Shown: positions 26,224 through 34,674 of the stretch, one piece after another | Layout of the letters: every line of letters starts with the position of its first letter | Numbering within the stretch: the first letter of the stretch is position 1 | Source of the DNA: Fodinibacter sp963695175 | Lineage (GTDB): Bacteria > Actinomycetota > Actinomycetes > Actinomycetales > Dermatophilaceae | Assembly (NCBI GenBank): GCA_963695175.1 | Contig: CAVOGG010000004.1 | Coordinates: 744,001-808,000 of the forward strand | Direction of reading: 5' to 3' | Length of the DNA: 64,000 nucleotides | Made by a program: the position numbers and the translations under genes | The notes under the pieces: model-generated | The model's input: only the letters and a program-made list of their open reading frames with translations | Database searches by the model: none | What the model was told of the DNA's origin: nothing

Positions 26224-27592
26224 ATGACCTCCGTGCTCTGGCTGCGCCGCGACCTGCGCCGCCGCGACCACCCCGCCCTGCTCGCGGCCCGCGAGGCCGC
26301 GGGCGACGGTGACCTCGTGGTGGCCTTCGTCGTCGACCCGCGGCTGTGGGACGGCGGTGGGGCCGCGCGACGGGCCTGGCTGGCAGCGACGCTCGAAGCC
26401 ACCGACGAGGCCTTCGACGGTTCCCTGACCCTGCTCCACGGTGACCCGAGAACGGTCGTCCCCCAGCTCGCGGCCCGGGTCGGGGCGTCCTCGGTGCACG
26501 TGTCGCGGGAGACCACGCCGGCCGGCCGTCGCCGCGACGAGGTCGTGGCCGCCGCGCTGGGAGAGGCGGGCGCCGACTGGGTCGAGACGGGCACGCCGTA
26601 TGCCGTGGGGCCGGGCCTGGTCGTCAACGGCTCGGGTGAGCCCTACAAGGTCTTCACGCCGTTCTCCAAGGCGTGGCGGGCCCACGGCTGGCCCGACCCG
26701 CCGCCGACCCCTCGAGAGCTGCCGCTGCGCCGGGCCCGCAACGACGCCGACGCGACGGCGGCGGTCAAGGCCGCGCTCGGGGCATCCGACCTGCCTGAGC
26801 TGCCGCCCACGGGCGAGGAGGCCGCGCTTCGCCGCTGGCGCCAGTTCCGCGACACCGCGCTCGGCGACTACGGCGACGACCGCAACCGACCCGACCTCGA
26901 CGGTACGTCGCGGCTCTCGCCCTACCTGAAACTCGGTGTCCTGCACCCTCGCACACTGCTCGCCGACCTCGCGAAGGAGCGAGCGGAGGGTGCGCGCACC
27001 TTCGAGAACGAGCTGGCCTGGCGCGAGTTCTACGCCGACGTACTGTGGCACCAGCCGCACACTGCCTGGCACGACCTGCGGGCCCGAGATGGCGAGGATG
27101 CGGTACGACGAGCCGGAGGACGCCATCGACGCGTGGCGCACCGGGAACACCGGTTATCCCGTCGTCGACGCGGGCATGCGCCAGCTACTGGCCGAGGGCT
27201 GGATGCACAACCGGGTGCGGATGATCACGGCCAGCTTCCTCACCAAGGACCTGCACGTGTGGTGGCCGGTGGGCGCCCGACACTTCCTCGAGCACCTCGT
27301 CGACGGCGACATCGCCTCGAACAACCACGGCTGGCAGTGGGTCGCCGGCACCGGTACCGATGCGTCGCCCTACTTCCGGGTCTTCAACCCGGTCGCCCAG
27401 GGGCTGCGCTTCGACCCCGACGGTGCCTACGTGCGCCGGTGGGTGCCCGAGCTGGCGCACCTCCCGGGCGCAGCCGCCCACGAGCCGTGGGAGTCCGTCG
27501 ACGGGTACGCCCACGGCTACCCCGAGCGGATCGTCGACCACGCCGAGGAGCGCCTCGAGGCGCTGTCGCGGCTCGCGGCCACCAAGCGCTGA
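26224..27592 (+). pseudogene. phr: Deoxyribodipyrimidine photolyase (class I), broken by one frame change
   Basis: Photolyases use blue light and FADH- to split pyrimidine dimers. Residues 1-285 (LWLRRDLRRRDHPAL, YKVFTPFSKAW, SRLSPYLKLG, NELAWREFYADVLWHQP) are in one frame. The rest (DAGMRQLLAEGWMHNRVRM, SFLTKDLHVWW, DIASNNHGWQWVAGTGTDA, the FAD site) continues in the next frame from about 27085. One extra G in the run at about 27080-27083 accounts for it. The total of about 455 residues is normal and all FAD-pocket motifs survive, so the gene may be functional in the organism. It is the last gene of the operon, after an RBS-like GAGGGGA. Confidence 0.9.
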
Positions 27593-27606
27593 CCCCCGGT
27601 CGCCTC

Positions 27607-27680
27607 AACTTTCCCGCCCGAAGCGGCAACCTTCACCATCGCACCGGAACCGTTCTGGTGGGATGGTGAAGGTTCCCGCA
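27607..27680. repeat. Intergenic palindromic repeat, truncated copy
   Basis: 74 bp matching the first part of the 15835-15923 element, beginning AACTTTCCCGCCCGAAGC. Inside it, AACCTTCACCATC and its perfect complement form a 13-bp stem with a second, smaller near-palindrome in the loop. The distal arm present in the other copy is missing. It lies 14 bp after the photolyase stop and may act as its terminator. Confidence 0.75.
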
Positions 27681-27747
27681 GGAGGTGCCGGCTCGACGCC
27701 CCGCCGGATGCCGTGTCGAGGTTCGTCGAGTCCTCACCTCGGAACGT

Positions 27748-27777
27748 TTGGGCTATTCGCCGACGGTTGCCTAGAAT
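27748..27777 (+). promoter_or_regulatory. Predicted promoter of the Mn riboswitch-terC unit
   Basis: -10 TAGAAT (27772-27777) with a weak -35 TTGGGC (27748-27753) 18 bp upstream. Transcription would start at about 27784, immediately before the aptamer. Confidence 0.5.
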
Positions 27778-27784
27778 TGGCGCC

Positions 27785-27906
27785 ACGAGGGGAGTACTTC
27801 CCAAGCTCGTGCCGGTCACTACGTCAGCCCCACGGTTGACCCGGTACGGCGCCACCCGGCATCCGGGCGGTGAAGGAGACCTCAAGACCGCAGTCCTGTC
27901 TTGAGG
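27785..27906 (+). ncRNA. yybP-ykoY (Mn2+) riboswitch
   Basis: The conserved 5' element GGGGAGTA (27789-27796), a central junction with TCACTACGTCAG, a GC hairpin around CACCCGGCATCCGGGCGGTG, and the 3' AAGGAGACCTC match the manganese-sensing yybP-ykoY class, and a TerC exporter follows. GAGG at 27787-27790 can close P1 with CCTC at 27880-27883. The same CCTC opens a perfect 9-bp stem (27880-27888 with 27898-27906) that covers part of the Shine-Dalgarno GAGGAG (27903-27908). Mn2+ binding would therefore free the ribosome site and switch expression on; the switching model is inference. Confidence 0.85.
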
Positions 27907-27912
27907 AGACCC

Positions 27913-28959
27913 ATGTCCCCCATGTCCCTGATCGCTGCCGCCGACCCGGCCGTGACCCAACCGTCGATCGGCACCCCCACCCTGTGGGCGATCACCATCG
28001 GCGCCATCGCCCTGCTGTTCGTCGCCGACTTCCTGATCACGCGCCGTCCGCACGAGGTCTCGATGAGGGAGGCGGTGGGGTGGTCGGCGTTCTACGTCGC
28101 GATCCCAGCCGGCTTCGGGGTGTGGATCTGGCAGCAGTACGGCGGCGACCGGGGGCTCGAGTACTACACCGGGTACCTCGTCGAGAAGTCGCTGTCGGTC
28201 GACAACCTGTTCGTCTTCCTGTTGCTGCTGACGGCCTTCGCCGTGCCGCGCGCGCTGCAGCAGCGGGTGTTGCTCATCGGCGTCGCCGGGGCGCTCGTGC
28301 TGCGCGGCGTCTTCATCGCGCTCGGAGCGCAGCTCATCGCGTCGTTCTCGTGGGCGTTCCTGCTCTTCGGGGCGGTGCTGCTCGTCACGGCCGTCAAGGT
28401 GGGCCGTGACGCGATCTCTGCCGAGGAGCACAAGGTCGACATCGGCTCGATCCGCATCGTGCGGGTCCTGCGCCGCCTCTGGCCGGTCACCGAGTCGTAC
28501 GCAGGCACCCGGATGACGGTGCGCGAGAACGGGCGCCGGGCGCTCACCCCGCTCGCGCTCGTCACCGTTGCCATCCTCGGCACCGACGTGGTCTTCGCGA
28601 TCGACTCGGTGCCGGCCGTCTACGGCATCACCGGCGACCCGTACCTCGTCTTCGCGACCAACGCCTTCGCCCTCCTCGGCCTGCGGGCGCTCTACTTCGT
28701 CGTCGAGGGCGCCCTCGGGTCGCTGCGTCATCTGGGCCACGGGCTGGCGGCCATCCTCGCCTTCATCGGCGTCAAGCTGGTGCTGCACTGGGGCCACGGG
28801 GTCTGGCCGGCCGTGCCGGAGGTACCCACCCTCGCCTCGCTGGCGGTCATCGTCGGGATCTTGGCGCTGGCCACCACGACGAGCATCCTGGCGAACCGCC
28901 GGGACGCCCGGCAGACCGCGGCCCAGCCTCAGCCGGAGCGGGAGCCTGCGTCGACCTGA
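27913..28959 (+). CDS. TerC/Alx family Mn2+ exporter-like membrane protein
   Basis: 348 residues with about nine membrane helices. The acidic motifs EKSLSVDNLFVF and TDVVFAIDSVPAVYGIT mark the TerC family, whose members (Alx, MeeF) export manganese. Cytosolic loops are basic and the C-terminus is a short polar tail. The yybP-ykoY riboswitch directly upstream fits Mn2+-induced synthesis. ATG 27913 lies four bases after GAGGAG. A second ATG at 27922 is in frame. Confidence 0.92.
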   Translation: MSPMSLIAAADPAVTQPSIGTPTLWAITIGAIALLFVADFLITRRPHEVSMREAVGWSAFYVAIPAGFGVWIWQQYGGDRGLEYYTGYLVEKSLSVDNLFVFLLLLTAFAVPRALQQRVLLIGVAGALVLRGVFIALGAQLIASFSWAFLLFGAVLLVTAVKVGRDAISAEEHKVDIGSIRIVRVLRRLWPVTESYAGTRMTVRENGRRALTPLALVTVAILGTDVVFAIDSVPAVYGITGDPYLVFATNAFALLGLRALYFVVEGALGSLRHLGHGLAAILAFIGVKLVLHWGHGVWPAVPEVPTLASLAVIVGILALATTTSILANRRDARQTAAQPQPEREPAST

Positions 28960-29059
28960 CGACGCGGCTCGCGGCATCCCGAGTCGCCGAGGTGCGAGCG
29001 AGAAATCGAAGGGTGACCCTCGCTGGTGGGCGGGCACCCGGCATCCCTAGGTTGGAACC

Positions 29060-29896
29060 ATGACCGAAACGCTCCCGCCGCCGCGCACCGTCGAGAACAG
29101 CGCGTGCACCGGGGAGGTGTACGACCAGGGCGCCCAGGTGACCCGGTGGGCCCCGGTCGGCGCCGAGCCGGTGCTCTACGTCAGCACCGACCTCCGACTC
29201 GACGCACGGAAGTCGATCCGGGCCGGGGTCCCGGTGTGCTGGCCGTGGTTCGGGGCCGGCCGTGTGCCCGGGATGGAGCCCGCGCACGGGTTCGCGCGCA
29301 CGGCCACGTGGAACCTCGCCGAGGCAAAGGAGGGCGATGACGAGACGACGGTCGTCCACCGGCTCACCTCCGACGAGGCGACGTCACCGCACTGGCCGCA
29401 CCGCTACACCGCCGAGCTGCGGGCCAGTTTCGGCCGCGAGCTCGAGGTGTCGCTGACGACGACGAACACCGGGCACGAGGCCTTCGACTACGAGGAGGCG
29501 CTGCACGCCTACCTCGTCGTGGGCGACATCCACCGGGTGCGGCTGGACGGTCTGGGCGGCAAGTCGTTCGTCGACAAGGTGACCGGCACCGAGCGCGTGC
29601 AGCAGGGGGAGCTGACCTTTGCCGGCGAGACCGATGCCGTGTTCCGCACGAGCGACCCGGTGACGCTGCACGACCCCGCGCTCAAGCGCCGGCTGGTCGT
29701 GAGCACCGAGGGGTCTGCCAACGTCGTGGTGTGGAACCCCTGGGCCGTCAAGGCCAAGGAGGTTGCCGACATCGGCGACGACGACTGGGAGCGCTTCGTC
29801 TGCATCGAGGGCGCCAACGCCTTCGAGAACGCGGTGGCGTTGGAGCCCGGGCAGTCGCACACGACGACCTATCGAGTGGAGGTGCAACCGCTGTGA
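29060..29896 (+). CDS. D-hexose-6-phosphate mutarotase (YeaD-like aldose epimerase)
   Basis: 278-residue beta-sandwich galactose-mutarotase-like enzyme. Seen: SIRAGVPVCWPWFG, HGFARTATW with the catalytic His, LHAYLVVGDI with a second active-site His, and the C-terminal FVCIEGANAFENAV with the catalytic Glu. It interconverts the anomers of hexose 6-phosphates. Its stop overlaps the AGE-family epimerase start (GTGA), so the two are co-translated and likely act on related sugars. Confidence 0.9.
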   Translation: MTETLPPPRTVENSACTGEVYDQGAQVTRWAPVGAEPVLYVSTDLRLDARKSIRAGVPVCWPWFGAGRVPGMEPAHGFARTATWNLAEAKEGDDETTVVHRLTSDEATSPHWPHRYTAELRASFGRELEVSLTTTNTGHEAFDYEEALHAYLVVGDIHRVRLDGLGGKSFVDKVTGTERVQQGELTFAGETDAVFRTSDPVTLHDPALKRRLVVSTEGSANVVVWNPWAVKAKEVADIGDDDWERFVCIEGANAFENAVALEPGQSHTTTYRVEVQPL

Positions 29897-31137
29897 GCGA
29901 GATGCATTCTGCGGGTGTCGAATCGGAGAGCTCGACCGACGAGCCGCGTGGTGATTCGGCGCTGGCCGCCCAGCGGTCGTGGCTCGACGAGCCCGGGCAC
30001 CGAGCGTGGCTGCACGCCGGCCTCAGCGACGTCATCACCTTCGCGCTGGGCTCGATCCTGCCCGACGGTGGCTTCGCCTACCAGGCCGCCGACGGGTCGC
30101 CGATGCCCGGGCGCCGGCCGCAGCTGTTCCTCACCGCCCGGATGGCGTACACCGCGGCACTCGGTGTACGGCACGGGGTGCCCGGCTCGGGCGAGCTGCT
30201 CGACCACGCGATGTCCTCACTGACCGGTATTCACGCCGACACCCAGCACGGCGGCTGGCTCAGCGAGCCCGGCGCGGTGACCCGCAAGATGACCTACGAC
30301 CACGTGCACGTCGGGCTCGCCTCGGCCGGTGCGCTCACCGTTGGTCACCCCGCGGCCGCACGCTTGCTCGAGCAGGTCACCGACGTCGTCGACACCCACC
30401 TCTGGGACCCGGAGGCGCAGGCGCTGCTCGAGTCGTTCGCCCCCGACTGGTCCGACTCCGAGGACTACCGGGGCGCCAACGCCAACATGCACGGCCTCGA
30501 GGCCTTCATCGCCATGGGGCACGCCACGGGGGATGCCGTGTGGCACCAACGTGGGCTCGCGATCGCCGACCGCTTGATCAATGTCGCAGCACGCGAACGG
30601 GGTTGGCTGCTGCCCGAGCACTTCACGGCCGACTGGCAGGTGCTTCCCGACTACAACCGCGACGAGCCGCTGCACCCGTTCCGCCCCTACGGCGCGACGT
30701 TCGGTCACTCCCTGGAGTGGTCGCGCTTCCTCCTCCAGCTCGACGCCTCGCCGCTGGTCGGGTCCCCGTCGTGGCTCGTCGAGGCGGCCGACGGCCTGAC
30801 CCGCCGCGCCCTGGACGGCGGCTGGGCGCTCGACGGCCGGCCGGGGCTGGTCTACACGGTCGACTGGGACGGTGCCCCCGTGGCCGACGTTCGCCTGCAC
30901 TGGCCCGTCTGCGAGGGAATCCAGACCACGGCGGTGCTGCTGCGCCTCACCGGCGACGCGCACTGGGAGCACTGGTACCGCCGGCTGTGGGACCACGCGG
31001 CCCGCTGGTTCATCGACGAGCGCGGCACCTGGCGCAACGAGCTCGACGACGACATGCGCGAGGGGGGCAAGGTCTGGCCCGGCCGACCCGACGTCTACCA
31101 CTGCGGCGGTGCATTGACCGCACCCCTCGACGCCTGA
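29893..31137 (+). CDS. AGE family (N-acylglucosamine 2-epimerase-like) sugar isomerase
   Basis: 414 residues forming an (alpha/alpha)6 barrel. The motifs YDHVHVGLASA, ANANMHGLEAF, RPYGATFGHSLEWSR, the active-site histidines, and HWPVCEGIQT match the group that includes mannose, cellobiose and sulfoquinovose isomerases/epimerases. The substrate cannot be assigned. The first 25 residues are disordered and Ser/Glu-rich. GTG 29893 is coupled to the upstream mutarotase. Confidence 0.88.
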   Translation: MSEMHSAGVESESSTDEPRGDSALAAQRSWLDEPGHRAWLHAGLSDVITFALGSILPDGGFAYQAADGSPMPGRRPQLFLTARMAYTAALGVRHGVPGSGELLDHAMSSLTGIHADTQHGGWLSEPGAVTRKMTYDHVHVGLASAGALTVGHPAAARLLEQVTDVVDTHLWDPEAQALLESFAPDWSDSEDYRGANANMHGLEAFIAMGHATGDAVWHQRGLAIADRLINVAARERGWLLPEHFTADWQVLPDYNRDEPLHPFRPYGATFGHSLEWSRFLLQLDASPLVGSPSWLVEAADGLTRRALDGGWALDGRPGLVYTVDWDGAPVADVRLHWPVCEGIQTTAVLLRLTGDAHWEHWYRRLWDHAARWFIDERGTWRNELDDDMREGGKVWPGRPDVYHCGGALTAPLDA

Positions 31138-31152
31138 GCGGGCGCCGAGGGC

Positions 31153-31992
31153 TCAGCGCAGCACGACGAGGGCGTCGACGTCCTCCACCGGCAGGTGCGG
31201 GTCGGAGGTGGCCAGCACGGTGAACGCCGCCGGCTGGCTCGAGCCACCGAGCGCCGTCAGGATCGCCGTGTCCGCGGCATCGCGCCCGGTGCCGATGCGC
31301 ACCATCGACGCGCGCGGGGCCAGACGGGTCGCGTCGAACACGCGCCACACCCCGTCGACGGCCACCTCGACCACGGCGTGGGCGTCCATCGGCGACAGGC
31401 CGGGCGCGTAGACGGAGACGTAACGGGCCGGCATCCCGAGGGCGCGGAACATCGTGACGACGAGGTGTGCGTAGTCGCGGCACACCCCCTGCCCGGTGCC
31501 CAGCGGCACGAGCGCGTCGTCGGCAGCCGTCGTCGACCCCGGGAGGTAGTAGAGCCGCTCGTGCACCCAGCTCACCACTCGCTGGGCCGTCGTCGTCTCG
31601 TCGACGACCTGGCCGAACTCGGCTGCGGCGAAACCCTCCACGCGGTCGCTGGGGCAGTAGCGACTCGGCAGCACGTAGTGGAACCGCTCGCGCTCGGTGA
31701 CCTCCACGGCATCCGCCTCGCCCAGGGCGACCGTCGCTGCGTAGGCGACGGACAGCTGGCCGACCGGTGCGTCGATGACGTGCATGCGCGTTCCCCGGTC
31801 GAGCTCGAGGACGTGATGGGGGATGCCGGTGCCGTCCGGGCCGCTGATCGTGAGCGTCTCGACGGCATCCAGACCGGTGGCGACGGCGACCGAGACGGCG
31901 AGGCGACCGGCCACCTCGACCGGGATGTCGAGGCGCGCGCCGACGGTGGCCGAGGTGGCCGGCCCGCCGATGGCGTGGGTCGGGTCCGACAC
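31153..31992 (-). CDS. Transglutaminase-like (bacterial) domain protein
   Basis: 279 residues. The N-terminal beta domain (about 1-95) is followed by a transglutaminase-like core with the Cys in GTGQGVCRDYAHL (about 168-180), the His in MDAHAVVEV and the Asp in FDATRLAP, forming the papain-type triad. Related proteins are peptidases or amidases of unknown target and are often encoded with circularly permuted ATP-grasp and alpha-E proteins, none of which lie here. GTG 31992 follows GGAGGTG. The gene converges on the AGE-family gene with 15 bp between them. Confidence 0.88.
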   Translation of the reverse strand: MSDPTHAIGGPATSATVGARLDIPVEVAGRLAVSVAVATGLDAVETLTISGPDGTGIPHHVLELDRGTRMHVIDAPVGQLSVAYAATVALGEADAVEVTERERFHYVLPSRYCPSDRVEGFAAAEFGQVVDETTTAQRVVSWVHERLYYLPGSTTAADDALVPLGTGQGVCRDYAHLVVTMFRALGMPARYVSVYAPGLSPMDAHAVVEVAVDGVWRVFDATRLAPRASMVRIGTGRDAADTAILTALGGSSQPAAFTVLATSDPHLPVEDVDALVVLR

Positions 31993-32113
31993 GAGGACAC
32001 CTCCGTGAGCGGGAACGGGGTCGGCGCAGGCGCACCGGCCGCGGGCCACACGCGTCGTCGAGGGCGGAACCGCTGGGCGCGACGCTACCCCGCGACCCGC
32101 CTACGCTGGTCCG

Positions 32114-32422
32114 ATGGGACTCGCCGACATGCTCGCCGGTCACCCGACGGCCACCCCGCACGCGGAGGCGCTCGCGCAGGCCGAGCACGGCATCGCCGTC
32201 TACTGGCGCCCGGGATGCCCGTACAGCGGCCGGTTGCGGATGGCAGTGCGCAAGGAACGCGACCGGATCTCCTGGGTCAACATCTGGGAGGACGACGCCG
32301 GTCGTGCGTACGTCGCGAGCGTCAACGACGGCAACGAGACCGTCCCCACCGTGGTCATCGACGGCATCGCGCACACCAATCCCGACCCCGCCCTGGTCAA
32401 GCGGGCCCTCGCCGCCCACTGA
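32114..32422 (+). CDS. Glutaredoxin/mycoredoxin-like protein with CPYS motif
   Basis: 102 residues with a thioredoxin fold. YWRPGCPYSGRLRMAV carries a monothiol CPYS active site instead of the CxxC of classical mycoredoxin, and NETVPTVVIDG holds the cis-proline. It would reduce mycothiol-protein mixed disulfides by a one-cysteine mechanism (inference from the family). N-terminal residues 1-24 are extra. ATG 32114. The next gene, OhrR, is convergent 7 bp away. Confidence 0.85.
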   Translation: MGLADMLAGHPTATPHAEALAQAEHGIAVYWRPGCPYSGRLRMAVRKERDRISWVNIWEDDAGRAYVASVNDGNETVPTVVIDGIAHTNPDPALVKRALAAH

Positions 32423-32428
32423 CCCGCG

Positions 32429-32908
32429 TCATCCGTCGCGCCGGGCGGCCTCGATCACCGTCGTCAGGCGGTCGCGCAGGTCCTCGAGCTCGGCCAAGCC
32501 GATGCCCAGCCGCGCCATGACGGCGGGTGGGATCCGCTCGGCATCCTCACGAAGTCGCCTGCCGGCCGGGGTCAGGGTCACCGCCACGGCGCGCTCGTCG
32601 TCGGGGTCGCGGCGCCGGGTCACCAGGCCCGCAGCCTCGAGGCGCTTGAGCAGTGGCGACAGGGTGGCCGGCTCCAGGCTGAGCCGGTCGGCGAGCTCGC
32701 TCACCCGCAGCGGCTCGTCCTCCCAGAGGGCCAGCATGACGAGGTACTGCGGGTGGGTCAGGCCCATCGGCTCCAGCAGCGGGCGGTAGAGCGAGATGAC
32801 GGTGCGTGAGGCCACGGCCAGCGCGAAGCAGACCTGGCGGTCGAGGGCGAGCAGGTCGGGGGCGGCATCGGGTGCCGGTTGGCGGATGCGGGTCCGGGTC
32901 GAGGCCAT
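32429..32908 (-). CDS. ohrR: OhrR-type MarR family regulator (organic peroxide sensor)
   Basis: 159 residues. LDRQVCFALAVASRTVI and the following YRPLLEPMGLTHPQYLVMLALWE match the OhrR signature. The single cysteine near residue 27 corresponds to the peroxide-reactive cysteine of B. subtilis OhrR. The winged helix (SELADRLSLEPATLSPLLKRLEAAGLV) and wing (RRRDPDDERAV) follow. OhrR normally represses ohr, but no ohr gene is adjacent; the divergent small gene and oxidoreductase may be its targets. ATG 32908 follows -10-like TACACT by six bases, so the mRNA may be leaderless. Confidence 0.85.
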   Translation of the reverse strand: MASTRTRIRQPAPDAAPDLLALDRQVCFALAVASRTVISLYRPLLEPMGLTHPQYLVMLALWEDEPLRVSELADRLSLEPATLSPLLKRLEAAGLVTRRRDPDDERAVAVTLTPAGRRLREDAERIPPAVMARLGIGLAELEDLRDRLTTVIEAARRDG

Positions 32909-32936
32909 GGTCGAAGTGTAGTGGCGAGTGGGCATA

Positions 32937-32950
32937 TAGTTAGGGCACTA
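32937..32950. promoter_or_regulatory. Possible OhrR operator
   Basis: TAGTTAGGGCACTA is an imperfect palindrome (TAGT and ACTA arms, 6-bp centre) in the 70-bp gap between ohrR and the divergent gene. It overlaps a TATAGT sequence (32935-32940) that could be a rightward -10 box. Confidence 0.5.
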
Positions 32951-32978
32951 AACATCAGCTTGGTGAAGGAGCAGCACG

Positions 32979-33183
32979 ATGAGCGGGACCACCGACAACC
33001 AGGGGCTCACCCTGGGCTACCGCTTCATCTGGCGCCTGCGCTACATCGGACTGCACGTCTTCGGGCCTGCCCAGCTCGGCGACGACCGCGACCCGCAGCG
33101 CCGCCTCGAGCGCGAGCGCGCGGCCAAGGTCGAGGCCGCCAAGGCCGCCCGGCTCGGTGGCCACGAGCCGCGAGCGCGGCTGA
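32979..33183 (+). CDS. Small basic protein of unknown function, end uncertain
   Basis: The first 60 codons (TLGYRFIWRLRYIGLHVFG, DPQRRLERERAAKVEAAKA) look like a short amphipathic head plus a charged helix and resemble small proteins I know from other actinobacteria. The frame stays open without a stop into the next gene's frame, so the end is unclear. A TGA at 33181-33183 one frame over would give about 67 residues if one base is wrong. ATG 32979 follows GAAGGAG. It lies divergent from ohrR. Confidence 0.4.
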
Positions 33184-33344
33184 TCGCCCGGCCCGGGGCC
33201 TCCCAGCGCTGCCAGGGGCGCAGGATGCCGCGCGTCCGGCAGCGCTGGGACCATCCGTCACGGTGGCGAGCGTCACGGCATACCCGGTCGTGGTGCGGTC
33301 GTTGGACCCTCTCGTGCCCACCGACGTCGACCAGGAAGGTCGTC

Positions 33345-34385
33345 ATGACCGACAGCACCGCCCAGCCCAGCGCCACCAGCGTCACCACCGCCCCGCGCGA
33401 GGTGCGCCTCGCCTCGCGCCCCGTTGGCTGGCCGACGCACGACGACTTCGCGGTCGTCGAGAGCGAGCTGCCCGAGCTCGCCGACGGGCAGATCCGGGTG
33501 CGCAACGTCGTGATGTCGGTCGACCCCTACATGCGTGGCCGGATGAGCGCCGCCAAGTCGTACGCCGCGCCGTACGTGGTCGGGGAGGCGATGACCGGCG
33601 GCGCCGTCGGGGTCGTCGAGGAGTCGCGCGCTGACGGGTTCGCCGTGGGGGACCACGTGCTGCACGGATTCGGTTGGCGCGAGGTCGCTTTGGTCGATGC
33701 CAAGGGTGCGCGGGTCGTCGATGTGACGGTCGCACCGGCATCCGCCTACCTCGGCGTGCTCGGGATGACCGGGCTCACCGCCTACGCCGGCCTGACCCGC
33801 ATCGCGCAGATGAAGCCGGGCGACGTGGTCTTCGTCTCCGGTGCGGCCGGCGCGGTGGGGAGTGCCGTCGGCCAGATCGCCAAGGCGCTCGGCGCGAGCC
33901 GGGTCATCGGCAGCGCCGGCTCGGCCGAGAAGGTGCGCCATGTCGTCGAGGACCTCGGGTTCGACGCGGCGTTCAGCTACAAGGACGGCCCGGTCTCGAC
34001 GCAGCTGCGCGAGGCGGCACCCGACGGAATCGACGTCTACTTCGACAACGTCGGTGGCGAGCACCTCGAGGCCGCGATGGGCTCATTGCGGCTCGGCGGT
34101 CGCATCGCCGTCTGCGGGATGATCTCGGTCTACAACGACACCGAGCCGGCGCCGGGGCCGCGCAACCTGTCGCGTCTCATCCAGACCCGGGGCCGCATCG
34201 AGGGCTTCCTCGTCGGTGACCACTACGACCTGGCCGGCGAGTACGCCGGCCTCGCGGCGCAGTGGTTGGGCGACGGCCGGCTGCAGTCGCGTGAGACGTT
34301 CGCCGACGGCATCGACGGGGCGGTCGACGCGTTCCTCGGGGTGCTGCGCGGTGAGAACACCGGAAAGATGGTCGTCCGCCTCTGA
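33345..34385 (+). CDS. NADP-dependent oxidoreductase, MDR/leukotriene-B4-dehydrogenase (CurA) type
   Basis: 346-residue zinc-independent medium-chain reductase. Seen: MSVDPYMRGRM, GLTAYAGL, the NADP motif VSGAAGAVGSAVGQIAKALG near residue 160, YFDNVGGEHLEAAM, and YNDTEPAPGPRN near the C-terminus. Such enzymes reduce alpha,beta-unsaturated carbonyls using NADPH and so clear reactive lipid-derived aldehydes, which fits a neighbouring peroxide sensor. ATG 33345 has GGAAGG ten bases before it. The frame upstream is open to 32979, so fusion with the small protein cannot be excluded but would be odd. Confidence 0.9.
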   Translation: MTDSTAQPSATSVTTAPREVRLASRPVGWPTHDDFAVVESELPELADGQIRVRNVVMSVDPYMRGRMSAAKSYAAPYVVGEAMTGGAVGVVEESRADGFAVGDHVLHGFGWREVALVDAKGARVVDVTVAPASAYLGVLGMTGLTAYAGLTRIAQMKPGDVVFVSGAAGAVGSAVGQIAKALGASRVIGSAGSAEKVRHVVEDLGFDAAFSYKDGPVSTQLREAAPDGIDVYFDNVGGEHLEAAMGSLRLGGRIAVCGMISVYNDTEPAPGPRNLSRLIQTRGRIEGFLVGDHYDLAGEYAGLAAQWLGDGRLQSRETFADGIDGAVDAFLGVLRGENTGKMVVRL

Positions 34386-34674
34386 CCTTCGGTGCCGGCC
34401 GAGCCGGCTGCGCGCGATGCACGGGTCTGGTCGCTGACCGTGGGGTTTCCCCTCCTGACAAGCGAATTTGTTGGTGGTACGTTCGCAACGGCCCGCTTTC
34501 AGGGGGGGTCGTGCAGAGGGTCGCCATGACGACAGGCTCCCGGTTGTCGTATGGCGTAACGACCGTAGAGAGGTCTTTCCATGCGACTGCGTCACTTCCT
34601 CACCATGATCTCGGTAGCTGCACTTGCTGCATCAACGGTGGTGGTGGGCGCAGGCACGGCGAGCGCCGTGACCA

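Noticed and set aside
32979..34385. One fused small-protein/oxidoreductase gene
   Set aside because: The oxidoreductase has its own GGAAGG-ATG start at 33345 and the intervening 50 codons are Arg/Trp-rich filler.
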